From the NCBI GenBank assembly GCA_050732935.1, contig JBOHRW010000030.1:1-58598 (forward strand): a stretch of 58,598 bases of DNA, read 5' to 3'. Within the stretch, counting starts at the first letter, position 1. The number at the start of each line of letters is the position of its first letter. The notes under the pieces are model-generated. The model did not search any database, was not told the DNA's origin, and saw only the letters and a list, made by a program, of their open reading frames with translations. The position numbers and the translations under genes are program-made. Of this stretch, positions 1-7,778 are shown piece after piece. Source of the DNA: DASRVA01 sp050732935. Lineage in GTDB: Bacteria; Gemmatimonadota; Gemmatimonadetes; JACCXV01; JAHWKZ01.

Positions 1-153
1 CCACGACTTTCATGGCCACGTCCAGCTCGCAAGGGCCCACGACGGGGGCTCGATCTGGTGGGCTTCGAGTGATGTCCGAGCCTCCCTGCCGCCACAAACG
101 CCACGGCCCACGCGTTCCCCGGACAGAGGAAACCCTTTCCGAAAGGAGCCCCC

Positions 154-932
154 ATGATACGTGGCGTGGCGCTGGCCATACCCGCGCTCCTGATCCTGCT
201 GCCCGCCTGCAATGAGGAACCGCCGAGCGGACTGGAGGGAGCCGTGGGGCCGATTGCGCTGCAGGAGTCGGGCAAGAGGTTGGATCCCGCCATCTGTGCC
301 CCCGGCCAGGCGGGGTTCACGCTCGGGTCCCATCCGTATTTTCCGATGGAAGTGGGCAGCCAGTGGTTCTACGCCGGGGAGGAGGTGGGGAGCTTGTCGA
401 ACTGCAGATCACGGTTCTCGATGAGACCAGGGTAATCGACGCGATCACGACGCGCGTGATCGAAGAGCGGGAGTGGGAGGACGAGGAGCTGCTCGAGGTC
501 TCGTGGAACTATTTCGCCAAAGCTCCGGACGGGACCATCTGCTACTATGGCGAGGACGTCGATATCTTCGAGGATGACGAGATCATCCACGAGGGAGCGT
601 GGTGCGCCGATGATCCGCCGAACCAGGCGGGGATCTTCATGCCTGCCGACCCGAGGCCGGGGATGAAGTACCCCAACGAGATCGCGCCTGGGGTCGCGGA
701 GGACAGAGCGAAGATCGTCGGCTCGGGACCGGTCACGGTGCCGGCGGGGAGGTTCAGGAAGACCATCCGCGTCCTCGAGTTCAATCCCTTGGATGGTGAC
801 ATGGGGTTCAAGGTCTTCGCGCTCGGTGTTGGTCTGGTGATCGACGGCGCCCTGGAGCTGACGAGCTTCGTTCAGGACGCGCCGGACGGCGGGACGCCCA
901 TTCCGACCGATCAGGAGTGCGGTGATCTGTAG
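154..932 (+). pseudogene. Secreted lipoprotein-like paralogue of the next gene, split by a one-base frameshift
   Basis: The ATG at 154 follows a strong GAAAGGAG ribosome site (141-148). The first part encodes a lipoprotein-type leader (hydrophobic stretch ending LLPACN), then CAPGQAGF and PYFPMEVGSQW, and would stop at 435. From about base 378 the sense continues in another frame up to the TAG at 930-932, with ITVLDET, TTRVIEERE, CYYGEDVD and MPADPRPGM. The next gene carries the same blocks in the same order in one open frame, so one base appears to be missing in the G-rich stretch 376-390. No slippery heptamer supports programmed frameshifting. Function is unknown; I do not recognise the family. 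It is either a decayed tandem duplicate or an assembly or sequencing error at a G run. Confidence 0.75.
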
Positions 933-1596
933 CAGGTCGATTCTGGCTGTCGTCCTGACTCTGGGAGCGGTCTCGTCCGCACGTGCCCAGGACGTGGCGA
1001 CGACCCTCGACCTCTCCGTGTGCGCGCCCTCCGCGGGCGGATTCAGCCTGGAGGCCACCAACCCGTACTTCCCCATGAGGGTAGGCTCGGAGTGGGTTCT
1101 CGAGGGCGGCGGCGAGCGCGCGGTGATCACCGTGCTGGACGAGACCGAGATGGTCGGTGGAGTCACGACGCGGGTCATCGAGGAGCGCGAGTTCGAGGAC
1201 GGAGACCTGGTCGAGGTCTCCCGCAATTTCTTCGCCCAGGCGAGCGGCGGAACGGTCTGCTATTTCGGGGAGGACGTCGACAACTACGAGGACGGCGAGA
1301 TCGTCTCCCACGAGTCGGAGTGGCGGGCCGACGCCCCGGGGAGCCGCCCGGGGATCATCATGCCGGCCGACCCCCGGCCCGGGATGCGGTTCCAGATGGA
1401 GGTCGCGCCGGAGGCCGCGGACGAAGGCGAGGTCGTCGAGCTGGGACTGTCCGTCGAGGTGCCGGCCGGGAACTTCACCGACACGATGCGGCTCCGGGAG
1501 TCCAACCCCCTCGAGGATGAAGAGGAGTACAAGGTCTACGCGAAGGATGTAGGGATCATCATCGACGAAGACCTGGAGCTCGTGAGCTATCGATGA
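922..1596 (+). CDS. Secreted protein of unknown function (intact paralogue of the 154-932 gene)
   Basis: GTG start at 922, with AGGAG at 913-917 and 11 bases of overlap with the preceding gene. It encodes 224 residues. Residues 1-22 form a Sec signal peptide ending SSARA before QD. The mature part contains CAPSAGGF, NPYFPMRVGSEWVLEGG, ITVLDETEM, TTRVIEERE, VCYFGEDVDNYEDGEI and MPADPRPGMRFQMEVAPEA, all shared with the upstream frameshifted copy. The C-terminus (KVYAKDVGIIIDEDLELVSY) looks like the closing strands of a beta-rich fold. No catalytic motif is visible. Related unannotated secreted proteins are common in environmental genomes; I assign no function. The tandem arrangement shows a recent local duplication. 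Confidence 0.85.
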   Translation: MICSRSILAVVLTLGAVSSARAQDVATTLDLSVCAPSAGGFSLEATNPYFPMRVGSEWVLEGGGERAVITVLDETEMVGGVTTRVIEEREFEDGDLVEVSRNFFAQASGGTVCYFGEDVDNYEDGEIVSHESEWRADAPGSRPGIIMPADPRPGMRFQMEVAPEAADEGEVVELGLSVEVPAGNFTDTMRLRESNPLEDEEEYKVYAKDVGIIIDEDLELVSYR

Positions 1597-2252
1597 GTCG
1601 GCGCGCGCGGGCCACGGGGACGGGGGTGGTCATTGTCCTGGCTGTCGTGGCAGCCCGGCCCTCACCCGCGCAGGACACGGCGGAATCGGCGACGAGGCGA
1701 GCCGTTCCCGCGCTGACCCTGTACGAGGCATGGGCTCCGCGGCCGAGGGCCTGGTCGACGCCGGTCCCCGAGGCAGCGGTCGAGGTCGATGTCGGTGCCC
1801 GCTTCGAGGCCTTCCAGCGTGAGTTCGCCGAGGATTTCGGCGCCCCGACCACAGAGGAGGACGGGGACGATGTGGAAGACATCGGGACGCGGGTCGGCGA
1901 AGCTTTCGTCGCGCGCTGGGAGGGCAGCCGAATGTTCCGGTGGTACGAGAGGCTGGTCGGGGTCTACGATCGTTTCGAGGGCCTCTATCAGCGGCTCGAG
2001 ACCTCGACCCGGTGGGCGACGCACGATTTCTCGGTCGACCCCGACCTGGAGGCGGCCGTGGACGGAAAGCTCCGGTTGGCCGTCGAGCGACGGGTGGCCG
2101 GGTTCGACATGGGGGTGAGGGTCGACGACGCGATCAACGGCCGTCTCGGACTCCGGCTCGGCGGGGTCATCCGCGGCTACAAGTTCGGTTTCGATGTCAG
2201 TGACGTGATGAACGACGGGAGGTTCAGCCTTCAGGTCAGGAAGACGCCGTAA
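1593..2252 (+). CDS. Secreted protein of unknown function
   Basis: ATG at 1593 overlaps the previous stop by 4 bases (ATGA), so it is translationally coupled to the duplicated pair. It encodes 219 residues with a Sec signal peptide ending about residue 26 (RPSPA before QD). The middle is acidic and probably helical (residues about 65-105, rich in Glu and Asp). It is followed by an amphipathic strand-like region with repeated polar/hydrophobic alternation (DFSVDPDLEAAVDGKLRLAV, GRLGLRLGGV, YKFGFDVSDV), which could be a small outer-membrane or periplasmic beta domain. No family recognised. Its co-orientation and overlap suggest it acts with the proteins from 154-1596. Confidence 0.8.
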   Translation: MSRRARATGTGVVIVLAVVAARPSPAQDTAESATRRAVPALTLYEAWAPRPRAWSTPVPEAAVEVDVGARFEAFQREFAEDFGAPTTEEDGDDVEDIGTRVGEAFVARWEGSRMFRWYERLVGVYDRFEGLYQRLETSTRWATHDFSVDPDLEAAVDGKLRLAVERRVAGFDMGVRVDDAINGRLGLRLGGVIRGYKFGFDVSDVMNDGRFSLQVRKTP

Positions 2253-2303
2253 CAGGGAGCGAATGGCTCGGCGGGCCGTCGCCCGGCTCGATCCGCCCCT
2301 CGG

Positions 2304-2332
2304 GGCATGGAGTCGGGTCGAACCCCTATATT
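2304..2332 (+). promoter_or_regulatory. Possible promoter of the TonB-receptor gene
   Basis: A TATATT box at 2327-2332 lies 36 bases before the ATG at 2369 in an otherwise GC-rich 116-base gap. The hexamer 17 bases upstream (2304-2309) is a poor -35 element, so only the -10 box is convincing. Confidence 0.3.
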
Positions 2333-2368
2333 GAAGGGTGCCTTCGCATCAAGGGGACGGCCTGAAAG

Positions 2369-4675
2369 ATGATCGAACTCGCCCTTATCGTGGTCACGAC
2401 GATCGGACCCGTCGTCGGCAGCGGGTCGGTGCGTGGATCGATCCTTTCGGACCGGAACGAGCCGGTGGCCGGCGTTCAGATCGAGCTCCCGGCCGAGAAC
2501 CGGGTCACCTGGTCGGACGCCTCGGGCGGGTACCAGATCAGCGGACTCGAGCCGGGCGAATACGAGATCCGGTTCTCGCGGTTCGCCTATGATCCCCTGA
2601 GACTCACGATCACCGTCCCGAAGGAGGGCGGGCTCGATCTCGACGTCAGGCTGAGGACCCGTTTCGTGGTCCAGCCGGGCATCTCGGTCATTGCAGCGGG
2701 CCCGGACATCGGGAGCCCTTCGGCTCTCCTGGCCAACGGCCTGCCCGAGATCGGCTCACGCCAGCTGTCGGCCGATATCATCTGGTCCAGCCCGCTGGTC
2801 GGTCATCCCGACGTCCTGACCCCCCTCAGGATCGTCCCCGGTGTCGACATGGCGGAGGAGAACGCCACCCAGGTCCACGTTCGTGGGGGCGCGGCGGACC
2901 AGAACCTGATACTCCTGGACGGCGTTCCCGTCTACAACGGCTACAACACGAGCGGGATCCTTTCGGCCATTCCCCCGGACGCGGTCTCCCGGATCGTCGC
3001 GCACACGGGCGTCCTCCCGGCGCGGTATGGTGGTCGACTCTCCAGCGTCGTCGATGTAGAAACCCGCACGCCGGGCCGGAAAATCGAGGTCCGCGGCGGG
3101 GCGGGCGTGCCGGACGTTCGGCTGGCGCTCCAGCTCCCGTTGCCGCGCGTGGCCGGGGGGGTCCTCCTGGCGGGCCGGCGAACGACGTACGACCTGATCC
3201 GACGAGGCTATGCGCGCGGAACCGAGGACAGTGGGTTCGAGGACATCCTGGGCAAGCTCGAGCTGGAGGCCCTGGGCGGTACGTTCGCGGTCGTCTCGCT
3301 GCACACCGACAACTGGCTGTCGTCATCCGCCGGTGGAGATGACGGCCGGATCGGGTTCCCCGAAGAGTTCCCGGATCTGCACAACTCCGTCGGCTGGTCG
3401 AGCGGAACGGATGCGTTCTCCTGGAGCCGCACCTCGGCCGATGGCTCGGAGGTGCGACTCAAGCTTTTCCGCGCCGCCTCGCGGTCGAATATCGAGTGGG
3501 GATCGGTCACCGAGCGTCACCGGATGCACAACCGCCTGGCGCACTGGGGTGCATCGGGCGACGTCGCCTGGAGGGACGCTTCGAACGTCGGTCGGCTCGG
3601 CGTGACGGTGGAGCGGCTCGCATCGGTCTACGAAACGGCGAGCCATGCGATCGGAGAGGGGGCCGCGCCGCTGGAGCCTGGCTATGCCCTCGAGGCGCGC
3701 CCGACGCTCGTCTCCACGTACCTGGAGCGGCGCTGGATCCCGCGGGATCGATGGCTGATCAACGGCGGGGCGCGGGCGATCCACATCGAGGACGGAGGAT
3801 TCGGGATCGAGCCGCGATTTTCGGTCCATTACCGGCCGGATGATCGCTTGACCCTCTCCGGTGGTTTCGGTCGCGTCCATCAGGTCGTGCAGTCGCTCAC
3901 CAACGAGGAGTCGTTGCTCAACGCGGCCTACGCCATCGAGCCGCTGGTCGCGGTGGGCGCGACCGGCGTTCCCCTGGCCCGGTCGGACCAGCTCGCCGCG
4001 GCGCTCGAGGCGAGGCTCGCCGATCGAATCCATCTGACGCTGGACGGCTACCTCCGGTGGATGGATGGCCTCGTCCTGGTCGCCCCCGTGACCGATCAAC
4101 CCTACGCGACGGCCGGATTCGGACGCGGGCGGGGGCAGGCCCACGGGATCGGCCTCATGCTCGCCTACGGGGGAGATCGGGTCGACGCGCGGACGGTGGT
4201 CGAGTGGAGCGCGGCCCGGAGGACGGCTGGCGACGTCACGTACCGGCCCCGCTTCGAGCGCAGCCGTTCCCTGGCGGTGGAGGCCTCGTACCGGATTACA
4301 GCGGCAACCACCCTGACGACTGCCTTCCAGGCCGCGGCGGGGTCGCCGACCAGCCCGCTGGCGGGCGGCTTCGACTGGGAGGTCTTCGATCAGCTCACCG
4401 GCGAGGTCGAGTTCAGCGGCACCCCGGTGCGCGCGCCGGGGGCCCTCAACGCGGATCGGCTCCCGCCGTATCTGCGACTGGATCTGGGTATCCGTCGACG
4501 GTGGCGGTTCGAGGGCCGCGGTCCGGACAGGTCGATCACCACCTATCTCGACGTCCTCAACGTTCTCGACCACGGGAACATGCTCGGGCGTCAGCTCGCA
4601 ACGAGGTCCGGCGGCGCGCGGGACCTGGTTCTTCTGCCGAGATCCTTCCTGTTCGGCGTCGAATGGCGGTTCTGA
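2369..4675 (+). CDS. TonB-dependent outer-membrane receptor with carboxypeptidase-regulatory-like N-terminal domain
   Basis: 768 residues. A short hydrophobic leader (1-18) is followed by a carboxypeptidase-regulatory-like beta sandwich (about 20-95: SVRGSILSDRNEPVAGVQ, GGYQISGLEPGEYEI). A plug domain follows (about 150-235: TQVHVRGGAADQNLILLDGV, VLPARYGGRLSSVVDVETR). The rest is a long barrel ending in an aromatic residue (FLFGVEWRF), as expected for BAM-inserted proteins. The family imports large ligands across the outer membrane using TonB energy; the ligand cannot be told from sequence. The length is typical for receptors with this extra N-terminal domain. The ATG at 2369 is chosen because the leader follows directly. 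It has no partner SusD gene, so it is not a classical SusCD pair. Confidence 0.9.
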   Translation: MIELALIVVTTIGPVVGSGSVRGSILSDRNEPVAGVQIELPAENRVTWSDASGGYQISGLEPGEYEIRFSRFAYDPLRLTITVPKEGGLDLDVRLRTRFVVQPGISVIAAGPDIGSPSALLANGLPEIGSRQLSADIIWSSPLVGHPDVLTPLRIVPGVDMAEENATQVHVRGGAADQNLILLDGVPVYNGYNTSGILSAIPPDAVSRIVAHTGVLPARYGGRLSSVVDVETRTPGRKIEVRGGAGVPDVRLALQLPLPRVAGGVLLAGRRTTYDLIRRGYARGTEDSGFEDILGKLELEALGGTFAVVSLHTDNWLSSSAGGDDGRIGFPEEFPDLHNSVGWSSGTDAFSWSRTSADGSEVRLKLFRAASRSNIEWGSVTERHRMHNRLAHWGASGDVAWRDASNVGRLGVTVERLASVYETASHAIGEGAAPLEPGYALEARPTLVSTYLERRWIPRDRWLINGGARAIHIEDGGFGIEPRFSVHYRPDDRLTLSGGFGRVHQVVQSLTNEESLLNAAYAIEPLVAVGATGVPLARSDQLAAALEARLADRIHLTLDGYLRWMDGLVLVAPVTDQPYATAGFGRGRGQAHGIGLMLAYGGDRVDARTVVEWSAARRTAGDVTYRPRFERSRSLAVEASYRITAATTLTTAFQAAAGSPTSPLAGGFDWEVFDQLTGEVEFSGTPVRAPGALNADRLPPYLRLDLGIRRRWRFEGRGPDRSITTYLDVLNVLDHGNMLGRQLATRSGGARDLVLLPRSFLFGVEWRF

Positions 4676-4775
4676 ATCCCCGGAAGCTCCGCTGATCCAG
4701 GCCCTCCGGCGCCAAGATATCGAGGCCTCGCGCGTTCCCTGTATGGAGATCTCCCTGGATGGGTGAGAGCGGGAC

Positions 4776-5294
4776 GTGAGTCGGGATGAGGGATTCGCGG
4801 AGGATTTCCGGCGGATCTTCGCGGAAGAGTTCGACTCGCTCTTCCGTTACCTGAGCCGTCTGACCGGGGATCCGGCCTTGGCCACGGATATCGCCCAGGA
4901 GGCGTTCGTGCGGCTGTATCAGCGAGGGGAGTGGCCGAGAGATCGGCGGGCCTGGCTGGCGGCCGTCTCGAACAACCTGGTGCGGGACGAGCACAGGAAG
5001 AGGAGTAGGAGGAGAAACCTCCACGAGGCCCATCCAACGATGTTCATGTACGCGGAGCCCGAGCCGGCACCCGACGAAGAGCTCGTGGTCCGCGAGCGGA
5101 GACGGCGCGTTCGGCGAGCCCTGGATCGCTTGCCGCTTCGCTATCGTCAGGCCCTCCTGATGCGACACGAGGGTTATTCGTACCAGGAGATCGCGAGCGC
5201 CCTCGACTACCGGGCGTCGGGGGTCGGCAAGCTGATCGTACGCGCTACGCTGGCGTTCCGAATCGCTTACGAGGAGGCCGATGCATCCGGATGA
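4776..5294 (+). CDS. RNA polymerase ECF-type sigma factor
   Basis: 172 residues from a GTG start. Region 2 (about 15-85) has the typical FRYLSRLTGDPALATDIAQE core followed by AFVRLY, then RAWLAAVSNNLVRDEHRKRS. Region 4 (about 115-165) has LDRLPLRYRQALLMRHEGYS and an HTH (YQEIASALDYRASGVGKLIV). The two regions and short length are those of ECF sigma factors, which direct RNA polymerase to stress or envelope promoters. It overlaps the next gene, a membrane anti-sigma factor, by 14 bases, which is the usual pairing. The 100 bases upstream carry no promoter I can define, so autoregulation is only presumed. Confidence 0.92.
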   Translation: MSRDEGFAEDFRRIFAEEFDSLFRYLSRLTGDPALATDIAQEAFVRLYQRGEWPRDRRAWLAAVSNNLVRDEHRKRSRRRNLHEAHPTMFMYAEPEPAPDEELVVRERRRRVRRALDRLPLRYRQALLMRHEGYSYQEIASALDYRASGVGKLIVRATLAFRIAYEEADASG

Positions 5295-6030
5295 TGGCGA
5301 GCTTCAGGCTCTGATCGACGGCGAGCTGGACGAGCGGGGGTCGAGGGACGTCCTCGAACACCTCGAGACCTGCGAGGCGTGTCGGGCGCGCAAGGAATCG
5401 CTGGAGGTCGAGCTGGAGCGGACGGCGGGGCTGCTCCGGACGCTCGATCGCGAAGCTCCGGAGATTGCGGTCGAGGCGGTAGTCGAAGAGGCGGAGCGGC
5501 GGACCCTTCCCCGAACGACGGGCGGTCATCGAACCCTCCTGGCGGCCTCGCTGGCGGGCCTGCTCGTGGCGGGCGCCGTCGTCGCCGCCATCGTCCCAGG
5601 GTCCCCGCTCCTGGAGGTCGTCGAGAGGATCGTGCGCGGGTCCGAGGCCGAGCGTCCCCCCGGGCCCGCGGTCCCCGATCCCGGGGGACAAGATGCCGGC
5701 GTCGCTTGGGTGCCGAGTGGCGGTCTGGAGGTCGTGTTCGAGGCCGGGCAGACCGAGGGGTCGATCGAGCTCATCCGGACCGGCGGGGACACGGCGCGGG
5801 TCGAGGTGCGAAGCGATTCCGTCGGCTTCGTCGTCGGTCACGGTTCCGTCCTCGTCCAGAATCGAGACTCGCGAGCGAGCTACCGGGTCGCGGTGCCGCT
5901 GGACCTTCCCAACGTGCGGATCCGGGTCGGACCCCGCACCGTCTACGAGATGACCGGAGGCAGGGTCCTCCTGGACGAGTTCCAGAAGGAGGGGGGTGTC
6001 CGGAAGATCCCGCTCTCCGAGAACCCATGA
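5281..6030 (+). CDS. Anti-sigma factor with zinc-binding N-terminus and one membrane segment
   Basis: 249 residues, starting inside the sigma gene (14-base overlap). Residues 1-40 carry the zinc-finger anti-sigma signature H-x3-C-x2-C (His27, Cys31, Cys34, in HLETCEAC). A transmembrane helix spans about 85-107. The periplasmic part (about 140-240) is beta-rich (GGLEVVFEAGQTEGSIEL, DSVGFVVGHGSVLVQN) and resembles a FecR-like or bactofilin-like sensory domain, though I cannot name it. Family knowledge: the N-terminal zinc domain holds the cognate sigma factor inactive until a periplasmic signal releases it. The partner is almost certainly the sigma factor immediately upstream. Confidence 0.88.
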   Translation: MHPDDGELQALIDGELDERGSRDVLEHLETCEACRARKESLEVELERTAGLLRTLDREAPEIAVEAVVEEAERRTLPRTTGGHRTLLAASLAGLLVAGAVVAAIVPGSPLLEVVERIVRGSEAERPPGPAVPDPGGQDAGVAWVPSGGLEVVFEAGQTEGSIELIRTGGDTARVEVRSDSVGFVVGHGSVLVQNRDSRASYRVAVPLDLPNVRIRVGPRTVYEMTGGRVLLDEFQKEGGVRKIPLSENP

Positions 6031-6171
6031 TCGTGCCGTCCCTCGTTCGACCCCCGCCAGCGTGATTCCCACTCAGGAGGTCGAAACCGCGTTCGGGGTC
6101 GGATCCCCGGACCCGTCTCCGTGGTCCGCGGGTATAGCACCAGGGCCGCCCGGAACGGGAGGATAATATCG

Positions 6172-6759
6172 ATGCGAGCGATGGAGATCGGGCTGATGGG
6201 GGTGCTCGTGGCGATGATCGCGGCGGCGCCGCTCGACGCGTACGCCCAGGGGCACGGCAAGGCCCGCGGGCACGACAAGGACGCAGACGGACCCCCGGGG
6301 CAGGTGAAGAAACAGAACGGCGACGATCACGACCAGGTCATCATCATCGACGACGACGACGATGACGACGATGACGACGGCGACGACGGCAGGATCGTCA
6401 TCCGTGGCGATAGCCGGGACGACCGCCGCGACGGTCGTCAGGACGGCCAGATCATCCTGCGGGACGGAGATGGCCGCGTCATCGTGATCGACGACGACCG
6501 CATCGACCGACGCTTCCGCGCAAACCGCGGCCGGGGTCCGGCGTTCTGCCGATCGGGTGCGGGGCATCCCGTATGGGGCCGGAGCTGGTGCCTCGAGAAG
6601 GGATTCGGCCTGGGCGATCGGAATGACGTTTTCTTCGATGACGGTCGCGTGATCTTCTGGGACGACGACACGCCGGTAATCGTGCGCGACAGTCGCTTCC
6701 GGGACGACCGGGGATTCTGGGAGGAGGCCGTCGACCGGATCCTCTTCTGGGCCGAGTGA
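6172..6759 (+). CDS. Asp-rich secreted protein with a poly-aspartate run
   Basis: ATG at 6172, behind GGGAGGA (6158-6164), is preferred to an upstream in-frame start because the signal peptide begins here. It encodes 195 residues: signal peptide about 1-25 (ending DAYA), a Lys/His/Asp-rich stretch, then a run of ten aspartates at about residues 60-72, encoded by mixed GAC/GAT codons. The C-terminal half keeps short alternating motifs (VIVIDDDRIDRRFRANRGRG, DDGRVIFWDDD, VIVRDSRFRDDR) and two cysteines (FCRSG, SWCLEK). No family recognised. The acidic run suggests binding of Ca2+ or other cations. It follows the sigma/anti-sigma pair and might belong to its regulon, which is conjecture. Confidence 0.8.
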   Translation: MRAMEIGLMGVLVAMIAAAPLDAYAQGHGKARGHDKDADGPPGQVKKQNGDDHDQVIIIDDDDDDDDDDGDDGRIVIRGDSRDDRRDGRQDGQIILRDGDGRVIVIDDDRIDRRFRANRGRGPAFCRSGAGHPVWGRSWCLEKGFGLGDRNDVFFDDGRVIFWDDDTPVIVRDSRFRDDRGFWEEAVDRILFWAE

Positions 6760-6790
6760 GGTCCGGGACACGTCCCGTTGTCGGTCGTGC

Positions 6791-6818
6791 TTGCCCCGCC
6801 GGGCCAACGACGTAGATT
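6791..6818 (+). promoter_or_regulatory. Probable sigma-70-type promoter of a structured leader
   Basis: TTGCCC at 6791-6796 and TAGATT at 6813-6818 are separated by 16 bases. The predicted start near 6825 would give a transcript that meets a strong terminator hairpin at 6952-6977 before reaching the zinc-ribbon gene. Confidence 0.45.
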
Positions 6819-6824
6819 CTCGAT

Positions 6825-6984
6825 CGAGTGAGTCGAAAGATCGCCAGGTCGAAGGGACGAGGGGCATGAGTCGAGATTGCCCGGCGCGAAAGGCGCCTGG
6901 CTTCCGTCCGGTCGCGTGCAGCAGCGCCGCCGGCCGGCGGTCCGCTTCCACGAAGGTGTACCCCAGGGTACACCTTCTTTTTTT
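6825..6984 (+). ncRNA. Candidate leader RNA or small RNA ending in a terminator
   Basis: The stretch between the predicted start (about 6825) and the terminator T run (6978-6984) is about 160 bases. It contains a stable hairpin with a GAAA-containing loop (GGCGC-GAAAG-GCGCC near 6886-6900) and a GC-rich inverted stretch (GCCGCCGGCCGGCGG). I could not match it to SRP RNA, 6S RNA, tmRNA or a known riboswitch. It could be an independent small RNA or an attenuation leader for the downstream gene. Confidence 0.3.
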
Positions 6985-7000
6985 GAGGGTCGCCGCATGA
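6866..7000 (+). CDS. Possible 44-residue leader peptide
   Basis: An ATG at 6866, with AAGGGA 8 bases upstream, opens a 44-codon frame. Its TGA (6998-7000) overlaps the ATG of the zinc-ribbon gene (ATGA). The frame runs straight through the terminator hairpin, so ribosomes translating it would melt the hairpin. That geometry would suit translation-coupled attenuation. The peptide (starting MSRDCPARKAPGF) has no recognisable motif, so it may equally be chance. Confidence 0.2.
   Translation: MSRDCPARKAPGFRPVACSSAAGRRSASTKVYPRVHLLFLRVAA
6952..6984 (+). terminator. Rho-independent terminator upstream of the zinc-ribbon gene
   Basis: A perfect inverted repeat, GAAGGTGTACC (6952-6962) and GGTACACCTTC (6967-6977), with a 4-base loop, is followed by seven T residues (6978-6984). 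It is the strongest terminator in the window and lies only 12 bases before the next ATG. Confidence 0.85.
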
Positions 7001-7728
7001 CCTCGCCGCTCGAGGGCCTGCTCGTGCTTCAGGAGATCGACGTCCGCATCGCCGAGCTGGAGGCCCGCCAGAGGGCGATTCCCGAGCGTCGGTCGGAGGT
7101 CTCGCGCTACATCACGGCGCTGGAGCAGGAACGATCGGGGCTCACCGAGGCCGTGGAGCGCGATCGTCTCGATCGGCGGGCCCGTGAGAACGAGCTCGAC
7201 GTTCAGCAGGAGCGTCGCGCCCGCTACGAGAGGCAGCTCAACGACGTCAAGACCAATGTTGCCTACAGCGCGCTCCTGACCGAGATCCAGAATGTCAAGC
7301 GGACGATGGGAGAGCTGGAGGTCGGGATCCTGGAGCTCATGAGCGCCCGCGAGGAGAGCGAGCGTCGGATCGCGGAGATCGACGCCGAGCTCGAGGAGAA
7401 GCGGACGGCGGCCGCGGAGGAGCTCGTCGCTTTGCGGCGCGAGGAGGCGGAGATCGAGCGCGCCCTGGAGGCGGATGCGAGGCGACGAGGAGAGGTGGAG
7501 CCCGCCGTGGACAGAAACCTCGTCCGGCTCTACGACCGGCTGCGCCGGGCCAACCGCTTCCCGGCGCTGATTGCGCTGCGGGGCCAGGCGTGCGGCGCCT
7601 GCCACAACCGGATGCCCCCGCAGGTGGTCCAGGAGATCAAGCACTCGGACTCGCTCCACGTGTGCGAGGCCTGCGGCGTCCTGGTGTATGCGGAGTCGGG
7701 GGCCCCCGCTGCCGAAGCGGCCGGGTAG
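6997..7728 (+). CDS. Coiled-coil protein with C4 zinc ribbon (zf-RING_7/DUF164 family)
   Basis: 243 residues. ATG at 6997 is chosen because family members start just before the motif LLVLQEIDVRIAELE; an upstream in-frame extension would run through the terminator. Residues about 1-180 form a long coiled coil rich in Glu, Arg and Leu. The C-terminus has two CxxC knuckles, ACGACHNRMPP and VCEACGVLVY, forming a zinc ribbon. The family is widespread and conserved, and often encoded beside RNase HI, as here. Its biochemical role is not settled, but nucleic-acid binding is usually proposed. Expression may be controlled by the terminator at 6952-6984. Confidence 0.9.
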   Translation: MTSPLEGLLVLQEIDVRIAELEARQRAIPERRSEVSRYITALEQERSGLTEAVERDRLDRRARENELDVQQERRARYERQLNDVKTNVAYSALLTEIQNVKRTMGELEVGILELMSAREESERRIAEIDAELEEKRTAAAEELVALRREEAEIERALEADARRRGEVEPAVDRNLVRLYDRLRRANRFPALIALRGQACGACHNRMPPQVVQEIKHSDSLHVCEACGVLVYAESGAPAAEAAG

Positions 7729-7778
7729 CGGGCGTTGAAAACGCCGAATCTCGCCCCCCTGATTCATGCCGAAACAGC

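Noticed and set aside
6349..6390. Tandem repeat or CRISPR-like array in the GAC/GAT tract
   Set aside because: It is a coding run for aspartates with irregular codon order; no repeat-spacer structure.
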